This document shows positions 36,755 through 45,794 of a stretch of 64,000 nt of DNA, in pieces. How positions within the stretch are numbered: the first letter of the stretch is position 1; the number at the start of each line of letters is the position of its first letter. The translations under genes and the position numbers were made by a program. Source of the stretch: Azospira sp. I13 (GTDB lineage Bacteria; Pseudomonadota; Gammaproteobacteria; Burkholderiales; Rhodocyclaceae); the NCBI RefSeq assembly GCF_003112695.1, contig NZ_BFBP01000013.1:172180-236179 (forward strand), given 5' to 3'. The notes beneath the pieces were generated by a model. That model was not told where the DNA came from. It did not search any database and saw nothing but the letters and a program-made list of their open reading frames with translations.

Positions 36755-38710
36755 TCAGGCTGCTGCCTGCAGCTTGTCTTCGGTCTGGTGGAGCAGGTCT
36801 TGCAGCTTGTTGCTCAGGCCTTGCAGAGCGTCGATCTGGGCCCGCAGGGCGCTTTCCATGTGCTTGAGTTCGCTGATGCGGTCTTCCAGGGTGTCGGTGG
36901 CCTGGTGGATGCGTTTGATGCTTTCCAGGCGGCGCTTCAGCTGGATCTGGTGCTCCCGTACCTGGGTCTCCATGGGAGCCATGACGGCCTTGAGCCAGAT
37001 TTCCACATCCCGGTTGGCGTGTTCGAAGGCGCGGCGTACCTGCACGGCGACTTCCTCGAAGAACTTCTGGGTGACGTTGCCCTTCTGGTGCACCAGGAGC
37101 TGGAACATGGTGTTGAGGTGGGTATTGCACCACTGCTCCAGCCGGTCGAGTTCCTTTTCGTAGCGCATCAGGTTGAACTGGGTGGGGGCACCCAGCTTGA
37201 GGCCATGCTCGACACTGAATTTCTTGTAGATGGCTTCCATCATCTCCAGGATTTCGCTGATTTCCTTGCCGGACTTGCGCACGTTCTCCTTGGAAACGGA
37301 GAAGAAGTGGTTCATGGAATCAGACAGGCTGCGGGAGAAGGTGGCCGCCTGCATGGCTTCCCGGGTGTCGTGGGTGAGGCTGCGCAGGGCATCCAGGCCC
37401 AGGTGGGCGAAGAGGTTGTTGGTCAGGGTGGAGAAGACGCTGCGCACTGCGTAGTAGCGCTGCAGGCCGGATTCGAACTCTTCCTTCTCGGTCTTGATCT
37501 TGGCCATCATGTATTCCACGACGCCCTTGTTCTTGCCCTTCAGTTCGGTGAGTTCGGTCAGCTGCTCTTTCAGGCCCACCATGCGGGAATCCAGCAAACC
37601 CCGGATGCGGAGGTGAAGGTCGCCGAATTCGCTTTCCGTGTTGTCGCGGACGATGTCCTGCTTGGCCGGGATCAGCTCCTCGGAGAGGGCCCGCTCCAGT
37701 TCGGGTAGGCGGGAACGGGCCAGCAGGGCCTCGTCGCCATTGATCTTGGCCACCAGGGCCTTCTGGGCAGAAACCGGGAAAACCTGGTTCACCGGCAATT
37801 CGAGAATGCTGGCACAGCTATTGGCCTGGCGGGAAATCTCGGCATTGATTTCCTCTTCGGTCTTGAGCTCGTCCCACTGGGCGTCAATCTTGTTCATCAC
37901 CGCCAGGCGACCCCGCTTGCGGTTGCCGCCGGCACCGATGTTGTCTTTCCAGATAGCCAGGTCGGACTGGGTAACGCCCGTATCCGCCGCCAGGATGAAC
38001 AGCACCGCGTGGGCGTTGGGCAGCAGGGAGAGGGTCAGTTCCGGTTCGGCACCGATGGCGTTGAGGCCCGGGGTATCCAGGATCACCAGGCCCTGTTGCA
38101 GGAGGGGGTGCGGGAAATTGATGACGGCGTGGCGCCAGCGGGGGATTTCCACCAGTCCGTCTTCGCCCACCCGGTAGGTGGCGGCGTCGTCTTCACCGAC
38201 AGGAAAGCCGAGCTTTTCCGCCGTCTCCCGGTCCACCCGGGTGACTTCGCTGACGTGACGCAGGGTTTCCTGCATGGCTTCCGGAGAATCCACATTGAGC
38301 GGCACCGTTTCCCATTCATTGGGGAAGCGCTTGTATTCGGAAATGCCGGCATTGCTGGCGCGGGTATGGATGGGCAGCAGCTCGATGCCTGGTTCCTTTT
38401 CCGCATCGAACATCAACTCCGTCGGGCACATGGTGGTGCGTCCGGCGGAGGAGGGCAGCATGCGGTTGCCGTAGTCGGCGAAGAAAATGGCGTTGATCAG
38501 CTCCGATTTGCCCCGGGAAAACTCGGCCACGAAAGCCACGTTGAGGCGATCTTCCCGCAGGCGATCAAGGAGTTGGGTGAGACGCAACTCACTCTGGGCG
38601 TCTCCCAGTTCATTGTCGGCCAGCCAGGTGCGGAAATGCTCGATGTTCTCCGACAGGCTCGTCCGCCATTGACTGTAGGCGGCGAAATTCTGGGCAAGGG
38701 TATTCGGCAT
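36755..38710 (-). CDS. Bacterial dynamin-like GTPase
   Basis: 651 residues. G1 AEFSRGKSELIN (62-73), G3 DTPGLNAIG (212-220), G4 NKID (273-276), then long helical middle and stalk regions (about 330-640). The protein has the size and order of bacterial dynamin-like proteins, which bind membranes for remodelling, lipid stabilisation or vesicle events. There is no clear membrane-insertion paddle by eye, and no second dynamin beside it, while many bacteria encode them in pairs. Monocistronic. Its exact role is unknown. Confidence 0.82.
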   Translation of the reverse strand: MPNTLAQNFAAYSQWRTSLSENIEHFRTWLADNELGDAQSELRLTQLLDRLREDRLNVAFVAEFSRGKSELINAIFFADYGNRMLPSSAGRTTMCPTELMFDAEKEPGIELLPIHTRASNAGISEYKRFPNEWETVPLNVDSPEAMQETLRHVSEVTRVDRETAEKLGFPVGEDDAATYRVGEDGLVEIPRWRHAVINFPHPLLQQGLVILDTPGLNAIGAEPELTLSLLPNAHAVLFILAADTGVTQSDLAIWKDNIGAGGNRKRGRLAVMNKIDAQWDELKTEEEINAEISRQANSCASILELPVNQVFPVSAQKALVAKINGDEALLARSRLPELERALSEELIPAKQDIVRDNTESEFGDLHLRIRGLLDSRMVGLKEQLTELTELKGKNKGVVEYMMAKIKTEKEEFESGLQRYYAVRSVFSTLTNNLFAHLGLDALRSLTHDTREAMQAATFSRSLSDSMNHFFSVSKENVRKSGKEISEILEMMEAIYKKFSVEHGLKLGAPTQFNLMRYEKELDRLEQWCNTHLNTMFQLLVHQKGNVTQKFFEEVAVQVRRAFEHANRDVEIWLKAVMAPMETQVREHQIQLKRRLESIKRIHQATDTLEDRISELKHMESALRAQIDALQGLSNKLQDLLHQTEDKLQAAA

Positions 38711-38844
38711 GGCAGCACCGGCGACAAAAATGGAAGCCTACTCTACCCCACAATGCTAAATGGAATCAACGCGCTGGCGAGGCTTGTGCCAGCACTGGTT
38801 TAGTTCAGGCGACGGACGGTAGGCGCAAGTCGTGCGGCGCGGCT

Positions 38845-39672
38845 TCAGCGTTGGCAGTGGGGGCAGTAGAAAGTGCTGCGCCCGCCCTGAACAATTCGCC
38901 GCACGGGGCGGCTGCAAATCGTGCAGGGCTCCCCTTCCCGGCCATAGACGGCGACGATGAGCTGGAAGCTGCCGGCACCCCCGTCGCTATGGACGTAATC
39001 CCGCACGCTGCTGCCGCCAGCAGCGATGGCCTCGCTCAGGACTTCCCGTACCGTGGTCGCGAGGCGCTCGCAGCGCGGGCGGCTCAGGCGGCCGGCTGCG
39101 GTGAGGGGAGAGATGCGGGCCCGGAAGAGGCTTTCCGCCGCATAAATATTGCCGACGCCGACAATGGTGTGGGCATCCATCAGGAACTGCTTGATCGGGC
39201 TCTGGCGTTTGCGGGTGGCGGCGTAAAGCCAGGCGCCGTCGAATTCCGGAGTCAGGGGTTCGATCCCCATCACTGCCAGGAGCGGATGCTGCAGCACGTC
39301 GGGGCCATCCACCCAGACCAGGGTGCCGAAGCGGCGGGGGTCCCGGTAACGTAGGGTACGCCCGGCAAAGAGCAGGTCCACATGGTCGTGGGGGCCGGGC
39401 GGAGTATCGGGAGCGACGAAGCGCAGGCTGCCGGACATGCCCAGGTGCAGGATGATCCAGCCACCGCCTCGGCTGCTTTCGAAGTCGAAGAGCAGATACT
39501 TTCCCCGCCGCTCCACCCGTTCCAGTCGGCGGCCCACGGGGCGTTCGGCCAGGGCCGGCAGCAGGGGATGGCGCAGTCGCGGGGCGCGCAGAATGACCTT
39601 TTCCAGGGTCTGGCCGGGCAGGTAGGGCAACAGGCCCAGACGGCTGACTTCGACTTCGGGGAGCTCGGGCAT
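38845..39672 (-). CDS. mutM: Formamidopyrimidine-DNA glycosylase
   Basis: 275 residues. The start MPELPEVE carries the catalytic Pro and Glu; ATG 39672 is fixed by this, though an open frame reaches 39690. The helix-two-turn-helix lies near GVGNIYAAESLFRA, and the C-terminal zinc finger is C-x2-C, then C-x2-C (CTICSRPV, YCPHCQR). Removes 8-oxoguanine and FaPy lesions with beta/delta lyase activity. Divergent from the TPR gene; the 134-base gap before the dynamin gene holds nothing I can identify. Confidence 0.95.
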   Translation of the reverse strand: MPELPEVEVSRLGLLPYLPGQTLEKVILRAPRLRHPLLPALAERPVGRRLERVERRGKYLLFDFESSRGGGWIILHLGMSGSLRFVAPDTPPGPHDHVDLLFAGRTLRYRDPRRFGTLVWVDGPDVLQHPLLAVMGIEPLTPEFDGAWLYAATRKRQSPIKQFLMDAHTIVGVGNIYAAESLFRARISPLTAAGRLSRPRCERLATTVREVLSEAIAAGGSSVRDYVHSDGGAGSFQLIVAVYGREGEPCTICSRPVRRIVQGGRSTFYCPHCQR

Positions 39673-39842
39673 GGCGGGCAGCGGGGTCAATGATGGGTGA
39701 ATGAAGGATGAGTGAAGGGTAAAAAGCGGCGATACGCCGGGCCTTCGGCTTGTGGCGGTCAGGAAAACTGCCTAACATGCGGCACTGAATCTTAAGCGAA
39801 AGCCGCTCACTGCGGTCGCCTTTGCCGGTGCCCGGAACCGCC

Positions 39843-41585
39843 ATGAAAATCCTGCCCCTTGCTGTCCTGCTTGGCGCGTTTGCCGCCAATGCCGCCCTCG
39901 CTGCCGAGCCCGTTGCGCCTGTTGCGGTCAAGCCCCGTACTGTTCCGGCCAAGGCCGAGCGCACCCAGTCCATGCCGGTGCTGCCCCTGACAGCGGCGGA
40001 ACTGCCCGCCGGCCAGGTGGCGTATCAGGTTTTGCTGGCCGAGATCGGGCTGCGTCGCGGCTACGGCGAACTGGCCCTTTCCGTCTACGCCGAACTGGCC
40101 ATGCGCAGCCGGGATCCCCAGGTGTTGGCCCGGGCCGTGGAGGTGGCGGGCTTTACCCGGCGCCTAGATGTGGCCTACGAGCTGGCCCAGCTCTGGGTGG
40201 AGACCGAGCCCGAATCCACCGAAGCTCGCCAGACCCTGGTTGGGGTCATGGTGATGCTGAACCGCATCGATGAATTGCAGCCCCATCTGGTCCGCCTGCT
40301 GGAGCAGGACAAGGACAACCTGGCCGATAATCTGGTGCGCCTGAACCGCATGTTTGTCCGCCAGCAGGACAAGGCGGCGGTGTTCCGCCTGATCGAGCGG
40401 GTGACCGCACCCTACGGCCAGGTAGCCGAAGCCCACTACGCCCTGGCCCAGGCAGCACTGGCCAATGGTGACCGGGCCCAGGCCCTGAGCAGCGTGCGCC
40501 GGGCCCAGGAGCTGCGGCCGGAATGGGAATCGCCGGTGCTGCTGGAGGCCCAGATCACTGCGAGTGAGGCCCCAGCCCAGGTGGTGAGCCTGCTGGAGCG
40601 CTATCTGCGGCGCTACCCGGCAGCCAAGGATGTTCGTCTGCATCTGGCCCGGGCCTACGTGGGCGACAAGCGCTACGCGGATGCCAGTGCCGAGTTCCGC
40701 CGCCTGCTGCGGGATTTCCCGAATAATGTCGAAGTGGTCTACCCGGTGGCCATCCTGGCCTTGCAGCAGAATGACCTGGATACCGCCGAGGCCCAGCTGA
40801 AGCACCTCCTGGAGCTGGATTTCGGTGACCGGGGCGTGGTCAATTACTACCTGGGGCAGGTCATGGAGGCCCGCCATCAAGATCGTGCCGCCATCGACTA
40901 CTACGCCCAGGTCGGCCTCGGGGATTCCTTCGTCAGCGCCCGTAACCGGCAGGCAGTCCTGCTGACCCGGGAGGGGCGGCTGGGGGACGCCCGCTTGGTG
41001 CTGCAGCAAGCCGCTGCCATCCATCCGTCCCAGCGGGTGGCCTTTGGCCAGGTGGAAGCCCAGCTGCTGCGCGATGCCAAGCAGTTCCCGGCTGCCCTGG
41101 AGCTCCTGGAACAGCTCCTGAAGAAGCACCCCGGCAATCCTGATTTGCTCTACGACTCCGCCCTGGTGGCAGATCGCCTGGACAAAGTGGAGCTGGTGGA
41201 GGAGCGCCTGCGCCAGGTCATCGCCCAGCAGCCGGACAATGCCCATGCCTACAATGCCCTGGGTTATACCTTCGCCGAGCGCAACCTGCGCCTGGAGGAA
41301 GCGCGAGAACTGGTGGCCCGGGCCCTGGCCCTGTCGCCGGGCGACGCCTTCATCATCGACAGCATGGGCTGGGTGCTCTACCGCCAGGGCGACCTGAGCG
41401 GTGCCCTGAGCCAGTTGCAAAAAGCCTACGCAATACGGCAAGACCCGGAAATTGCCGCCCACCTGGGCGAGGTGCTGTGGGTGCTGGGCCGCCAGGACGA
41501 GGCCCGGCGTGTCCTGCGCGAGGCGGTGCGGCTGAATCCCGATAATGAGGCCCTGGCCGCCGCTGCCAAGAAATTCCTGCCCTGA
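39843..41585 (+). CDS. Periplasmic TPR-repeat protein
   Basis: 580 residues with a signal peptide (MKILPLAVLLGAFAANAALA, cut near 20) and about ten tetratricopeptide repeats covering residues 55-575, including RGYGELALSVYAELAMRS and AYNALGYTFAERNLRLEEA. TPR arrays bind partner proteins. It lies directly before lolB, an order kept in many Betaproteobacteria, which suggests a link to the outer membrane or lipoproteins, but no function is established. ATG 39843 is preferred over the in-frame start at 39822 because the signal peptide then begins properly. Confidence 0.8.
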   Translation: MKILPLAVLLGAFAANAALAAEPVAPVAVKPRTVPAKAERTQSMPVLPLTAAELPAGQVAYQVLLAEIGLRRGYGELALSVYAELAMRSRDPQVLARAVEVAGFTRRLDVAYELAQLWVETEPESTEARQTLVGVMVMLNRIDELQPHLVRLLEQDKDNLADNLVRLNRMFVRQQDKAAVFRLIERVTAPYGQVAEAHYALAQAALANGDRAQALSSVRRAQELRPEWESPVLLEAQITASEAPAQVVSLLERYLRRYPAAKDVRLHLARAYVGDKRYADASAEFRRLLRDFPNNVEVVYPVAILALQQNDLDTAEAQLKHLLELDFGDRGVVNYYLGQVMEARHQDRAAIDYYAQVGLGDSFVSARNRQAVLLTREGRLGDARLVLQQAAAIHPSQRVAFGQVEAQLLRDAKQFPAALELLEQLLKKHPGNPDLLYDSALVADRLDKVELVEERLRQVIAQQPDNAHAYNALGYTFAERNLRLEEARELVARALALSPGDAFIIDSMGWVLYRQGDLSGALSQLQKAYAIRQDPEIAAHLGEVLWVLGRQDEARRVLREAVRLNPDNEALAAAAKKFLP

Positions 41586-41590
41586 ACGCC

Positions 41591-42181
41591 GTGTTGTACG
41601 TCTTGTCGAAGCGCCGGGGCTGGCGGAGCCTGCTCGCCGCCCTATTCCTGTTCATGCTGGCCGGCTGTGCCACCCCTCCGCCCCTCCACTCACCGAGCCT
41701 TCCCCGGGAGTCGGTGCGGTCCTTCCAGATGGAAGGGCGGTTTTCCCTGCGCCATGCCGACGGCAGCTATTCGGGGAAAATGGCCTGGAACCACAGTCCT
41801 CAGGGCGACGACATCTTCCTCATGAATCCCTTCGGCCAGGGCGCGGCGGAAATCCAGAGCCGTCCGGGAATGGCGCGCCTCGTCACCGCGGAGCAGAAGA
41901 CCTACGAGGCGGAGAGTGCCGACCAATTGGTGGCTGATGTGCTCGGCTACCCCCTGCCGGTTGCTGCCCTGGCCGACTGGTTGCTGGGCCGTCCGTCGCC
42001 GGGAGGCGAGGGCCGCCATGATGCCCAGGGCCGCCTGCTGGAACTCCGTGCCGAAAGCTGGCGTATTGAATACGACTATGGTGACAGCCTGGATGCCCGG
42101 GCCCTGCCCCAGCGGCTGACCATACATCGGGGCGAGGAGCTGGATTTGAAACTGCGCATCGATACCTGGAGTACGCCATGA
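41591..42181 (+). CDS. lolB: Outer-membrane lipoprotein receptor LolB
   Basis: 196 residues. Lipoprotein signal ending in the lipobox LAGC (about Cys25), then a half-barrel domain with FQMEGRFSLRHADGSYSGKMAW and a late RLTIHRGEELDLKLRIDTW. LolB receives lipoproteins from LolA and inserts them into the outer membrane. The start appears to be GTG 41591. TGA overlaps the ispE ATG (ATGA), so translation is coupled. Confidence 0.9.
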   Translation: MLYVLSKRRGWRSLLAALFLFMLAGCATPPPLHSPSLPRESVRSFQMEGRFSLRHADGSYSGKMAWNHSPQGDDIFLMNPFGQGAAEIQSRPGMARLVTAEQKTYEAESADQLVADVLGYPLPVAALADWLLGRPSPGGEGRHDAQGRLLELRAESWRIEYDYGDSLDARALPQRLTIHRGEELDLKLRIDTWSTP

Positions 42182-43038
42182 GCGCCCCACAGGCAGACTG
42201 GGGCTGGTCCAGCGCCTATCCGGCTCCGGCTAAGCTCAATCTTTTTCTCCACGTGGTAGGCCGGCGGACTGATGGCTACCATCTGTTGCAGACAGCTTTC
42301 CGTTTCGTCGATTACGGCGACACCCTGCATTTTTCCCCTCGGACGGACGGGCAGGTACGACTGCTCACCCCCTTGCCTGGCGTACCCGAGGCCGCCGATT
42401 TAACGGTGCGGGCTGCCCGCTCCTTGCAAGAAGCAAGTGCTTGCCATCAGGGGGTGGATATCCGCCTGGAGAAGCGGTTGCCCATGGGGGGCGGTCTGGG
42501 GGGGGGGAGCTCCGATGCCGCCACCGTGCTGCTGGCCCTCAATCATTTATGGGGGCTGGGCCTTTCCCGGTCGCGCCTCCAGGAGCTGGGTCTGGCCTTG
42601 GGGGCCGATGTGCCTATCTTTATTTTCGGCCATGCCGCATTTGCCGAAGGCGTCGGCGAGTCCCTGGGCCGGATCGAAGTGCCTCCGGCCTGGTATCTGG
42701 TACTGGAGCCGCCGGTGGCCGTGCCGACGCTGGATATCTTCCGTGCCCCGGAACTGAAGCGGGATACGCCGGCCATCTCTGCCGCCGCGTGGCGGCCCGG
42801 CATGGGGGGTAACGATCTGGAAGCCGTGGCCTGCGCCCGCTATCCTGCGGTGGCCGAGCACCTCACCTGGCTCGGCCGCTTCGGCCAGGCCCGCATGAGC
42901 GGCTCTGGCGCCTGCGTGTTTGTCGAGTTCGCCGAGCGCATTGCCGCCGAAGCCGCCCTGGCTCAGTTGCCCGAAGGCTTTCGGGGCTGGGTGGCGGCGG
43001 GATTGGCTGAGCACCCCCTGCAGTCACTGGCGGGTTGA
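42178..43038 (+). CDS. ispE: 4-diphosphocytidyl-2-C-methyl-D-erythritol kinase
   Basis: 286 residues, a GHMP kinase. PAPAKLNLFLHVVGRRTDGYH is the N-terminal catalytic region, PMGGGLGGGSSDAATVL the ATP loop and RMSGSGACVFVEF the third motif. It phosphorylates CDP-ME in the MEP isoprenoid pathway. lolB-ispE-tRNA-Gln-prs-rplY-pth is a conserved proteobacterial series. Confidence 0.95.
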   Translation: MSAPQADWGWSSAYPAPAKLNLFLHVVGRRTDGYHLLQTAFRFVDYGDTLHFSPRTDGQVRLLTPLPGVPEAADLTVRAARSLQEASACHQGVDIRLEKRLPMGGGLGGGSSDAATVLLALNHLWGLGLSRSRLQELGLALGADVPIFIFGHAAFAEGVGESLGRIEVPPAWYLVLEPPVAVPTLDIFRAPELKRDTPAISAAAWRPGMGGNDLEAVACARYPAVAEHLTWLGRFGQARMSGSGACVFVEFAERIAAEAALAQLPEGFRGWVAAGLAEHPLQSLAG

Positions 43039-43069
43039 AGCCGGCGGGAGGAAAATTTTTCGCCAAAAT

Positions 43070-43098
43070 TTGCCCCTCCCGAAAATTTTGTGTATTAT
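43070..43098 (+). promoter_or_regulatory. Promoter for tRNA-Gln/prs
   Basis: TTGCCC (43070-43075), 17-bp spacer, TATTAT (43093-43098). Both boxes match the sigma-70 consensus well and the region is unusually A+T-rich. It should drive the tRNA and probably prs. Confidence 0.65.
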
Positions 43099-43203
43099 CC
43101 GCGCCTCGCTAGTCACACGGCGGCAGCAAGGCCGGAGGCAAGCATCGATTTCCAGTCGTTGTCTGGGTATTGAGTTTCACCCAGGTAGCGCCAGAGCAGT
43201 TAC

Positions 43204-43280
43204 TGGGGAGTCGCCAAGTTGGTTAAGGCACCGGATTTTGATTCCGGCATGCGAAGGTTCGAATCCTTCCTCCCCAGCCA
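43204..43280 (+). tRNA. tRNA-Gln (TTG)
   Basis: A 77-nt cloverleaf with CCA encoded. Acceptor arms TGGGGAG (43204-43210) and CTCCCCA (43270-43276); anticodon stem CCGGA/TCCGG encloses loop TTTTGAT, so the anticodon is TTG (Gln, CAA codons); the T arm has GGTTCGAATCC. It lies between ispE and prs, as in many Proteobacteria. Confidence 0.97.
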
Positions 43281-43292
43281 TATTTCGAGAAA

Positions 43293-43316
43293 ACGGGCAG
43301 GTATCCACCTGCCCGT
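43293..43316 (+). terminator. Hairpin between tRNA-Gln and prs
   Basis: ACGGGCAGGT (43293-43302) pairs with ACCTGCCCGT (43307-43316) around ATCC. CTTGCATT follows, a poor U-tract, so it is more likely a 3'-processing or partial termination signal than a full stop. Confidence 0.5.
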
Positions 43317-43338
43317 CTTGCATTCTGGGGGCGCCTCT

Positions 43339-44292
43339 ATGGCTTTCAACAGCCTGATGGTCTTTACCGGCAACGCTAATCCCAAGCTGGCTGCCGACGT
43401 CGTTTCCCGCCTGGGGCGTCGTCCCCTGGGCCGCGCCAATGTAGGCCGCTTCTCCGACGGTGAAGTGAGCGTCGAGATCGAAGAGCACGTGCGGGGCCAC
43501 GACGTCTTCATCCTGCAATCCACCTGCGCCCCTTCCAACGATACCCTGATGGAACTGCTGGTGATGGTGGATGCCCTCAAGCGCGCCTCCGCCGGCCGTA
43601 TCACCGCTGCCATTCCCTATTTCGGCTATGCCCGCCAGGATCGTCGCTCCCGCTCTTCCCGGGTGCCTATTGCCGCCAAGCTGGTGGCCGATCTGCTGAC
43701 CGCCGCCGGGGTGGACCGGGTCCTCACCATGGACCTGCACGCCGAACAGATCCAGGGCTTCTTCGATATCCCCGTAGATAACGTCTACGCCCTGCCCATC
43801 CTGCTCGATGACATCCAGAAGCAGAACCACGAAAACCTGCTGGTGGTCTCCCCCGACCACGGCGGCGTGGTCCGCGCCCGTTCCCTGGCCAAGCGCCTGG
43901 AGTGCGATCTGGCCATCATCGACAAGCGCCGCCCTAAGGCCAACGTTTCCGAAGTGATGAACATCATCGGCGAAGTGGACGGCCGTACCTGCGTCATCAT
44001 GGACGACATCGTCGATACCGCCGGCACCCTGTGCAAGGCCGCCACTGCCCTCAAGGCCAACGGCGCCCAGAAGGTGGTGGCCTACTGTACCCACCCCGTA
44101 CTCTCCGGCATTGCCGTGGAACGGGTGAATTCTTCCGACCTGGACGAACTGGTGGTCACCGACACCATCCCCCTGCGGGATGACGCCATGTCCTGCAGCC
44201 GCATCCGCCAGCTTTCCGTGGCCGACCTGCTGGCCGAAACCATTCGCCGCATCAGCAACGAGGATTCCGTATCCTCCTTGTTCATCGAATAA
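43339..44292 (+). CDS. prs: Ribose-phosphate pyrophosphokinase
   Basis: 317 residues. [40 protein letters not shown]-like loop ([14 protein letters not shown]), metal site [11 protein letters not shown] and PRPP loop [13 protein letters not shown]. Makes PRPP from ribose-5-phosphate and ATP for nucleotide, His and Trp synthesis. ATG 43339 begins MAFNSLMVF; an open frame upstream passes through the tRNA and is not real. Confidence 0.96.
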   Translation: MAFNSLMVFTGNANPKLAADVVSRLGRRPLGRANVGRFSDGEVSVEIEEHVRGHDVFILQSTCAPSNDTLMELLVMVDALKRASAGRITAAIPYFGYARQDRRSRSSRVPIAAKLVADLLTAAGVDRVLTMDLHAEQIQGFFDIPVDNVYALPILLDDIQKQNHENLLVVSPDHGGVVRARSLAKRLECDLAIIDKRRPKANVSEVMNIIGEVDGRTCVIMDDIVDTAGTLCKAATALKANGAQKVVAYCTHPVLSGIAVERVNSSDLDELVVTDTIPLRDDAMSCSRIRQLSVADLLAETIRRISNEDSVSSLFIE

Positions 44293-44346
44293 GTTTTTCT
44301 CAACCCCCTGGCTGGTCGCGGTCAGGGTTTTAACTTTGGAGTCATC

Positions 44347-44949
44347 ATGATCTTTGAATTCAACGCCGAACAGCGCACCCTGCAGGGCACCGGAGCGAGC
44401 CGCCGCCTGCGTCGTGCCGGCAAGGTCCCGGGCATCGTTTACGGTGGTACCGCTGCCCCCATCTCCATCGAGGTGGACCACAACGCCATTTACCTGGCCC
44501 TGCGCAAGGAAGCCTTCCACTCTTCCCTGATCAACCTGAACATCAACGGCCAGAAAGAATCCGTTCTGCTGCGTGATTACCAGGCTCACCCCTACAAGGC
44601 CATCGTGCTGCACGTGGACTTCCAGCGCGTTGATCCCAACCAGAAGCTGCACACCAAGGTGCCCCTGCACTTCGTGAACGCCGACATCGCTCCTGGCGTC
44701 AAGCTGGGTGGCGGCATCGTCTCCCACGTGCTGAACGAAGTGGAAGTGACCTGCCTGGCCGCCGATCTGCCCGAGTTCATCGAAGTGGATCTGAAGGATC
44801 TGGCTGCCGGCCACTCCGTGCATGCCGCCGACCTGAAGCTGCCGAAGGGCGTGACCCTGGTGCAGCACGGCCAGGACAACCCCGTTCTGGCCACCATCAT
44901 GGCCGTGCGCGGTGCTGCCAGCGCCGAAGGCGAAGGCGCCGCTGCCTGA
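44347..44949 (+). CDS. rplY: 50S ribosomal protein L25/general stress protein Ctc
   Basis: 200 residues, the long CTC form: N-terminal L25 domain (about 1-90) with [19 protein letters not shown] that binds 5S rRNA, and a C-terminal TL5/Ctc beta domain (about 95-185). Ala/Glu tail EGEGAAA. 54 bp after prs and ended by a clear terminator. Confidence 0.96.
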   Translation: MIFEFNAEQRTLQGTGASRRLRRAGKVPGIVYGGTAAPISIEVDHNAIYLALRKEAFHSSLINLNINGQKESVLLRDYQAHPYKAIVLHVDFQRVDPNQKLHTKVPLHFVNADIAPGVKLGGGIVSHVLNEVEVTCLAADLPEFIEVDLKDLAAGHSVHAADLKLPKGVTLVQHGQDNPVLATIMAVRGAASAEGEGAAA

Positions 44950-44974
44950 GTCTCAGTTCGCTGAGCTCAAATAA

Positions 44975-45014
44975 CCGCCGCCCGGGCTTCGGCCCCTGCG
45001 GCGGTTTTCTTTTT
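44975..45014 (+). terminator. Terminator after rplY
   Basis: CCGCCGC (44975-44981) pairs with GCGGCGG (44998-45004), with CGGGC/GCCCC-like pairs inside, then TTTTCTTTTT. The T-run ends right before the pth Shine-Dalgarno. Confidence 0.85.
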
Positions 45015-45030
45015 GGGAGTCCGCATCCAC

Positions 45031-45609
45031 ATGACCATCCCCCGCCTCATCGTCGGCCTGGGCAACCCCGGGGCTGAGTATGAAGATACCCGCCATAACG
45101 CCGGCTTCTGGTTTGTCGACCGCCTGGCCCGGGATTTGAAGGTGAGCCTGGCGCCCCAGAGCAAATTTCTCGGCCTGGCCGCCCGGGCCGGCGAGGTATG
45201 GCTGTTGCAGCCCACCACCTTCATGAATCGTTCTGGCCACGCCGTGGCAGCTCTGGCCCGCTTCTACAAGATCGCGCCGGAAGAAATCCTGGTGGTGCAC
45301 GACGAGCTGGACCTGCTGCCCGGCGCCATTCGCCTCAAGCAAGGGGGGGGCAATGGTGGCCACAATGGCCTGAAGGACATCCAGGCCCAGCTGGGTACTC
45401 CCAATTTCTGGCGCCTGCGCCTGGGCATTGGCCACCCCCGCAGCCTCAAGCTACAACAGGAGGTGGTGGATTTCGTCCTGCACCGGCCCCGGGCTGAAGA
45501 ACAGCAGGAAATCGATGCTGCCATCCACCGCTGCCTGCTGGCCTGGCCTCGCCTGGCTACCGGGGATTTCGCCGCTGCGCAACAGCAGCTGCACGGCAAG
45601 GTGGTTTGA
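45031..45609 (+). CDS. pth: Peptidyl-tRNA hydrolase
   Basis: 192 residues. [21 protein letters not shown] holds the catalytic His (in TRHN); [29 protein letters not shown] and RLGIGHP complete the family signatures. Recycles stalled peptidyl-tRNA. ATG 45031 follows TGGGAG; an apparent start at 45013 lies inside the preceding terminator T-run. Confidence 0.95.
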   Translation: MTIPRLIVGLGNPGAEYEDTRHNAGFWFVDRLARDLKVSLAPQSKFLGLAARAGEVWLLQPTTFMNRSGHAVAALARFYKIAPEEILVVHDELDLLPGAIRLKQGGGNGGHNGLKDIQAQLGTPNFWRLRLGIGHPRSLKLQQEVVDFVLHRPRAEEQQEIDAAIHRCLLAWPRLATGDFAAAQQQLHGKVV

Positions 45610-45794
45610 AGGTCCGCGCCAGGCGGGCATCTCCAGGGGGTTCCCAATACTCCTGGCGGGGGAGCCAGCCGGCCTGCCGCACACGCCACCATAGCCCGGG
45701 CTGAGGGCTTTCGTTCGCAGCCTGGCTTGCCATGGGTCAAGTCGGCCGGCATATTGCCGTTAATGACCCATGCCTTTCCCGCCGATTCCCTTCC

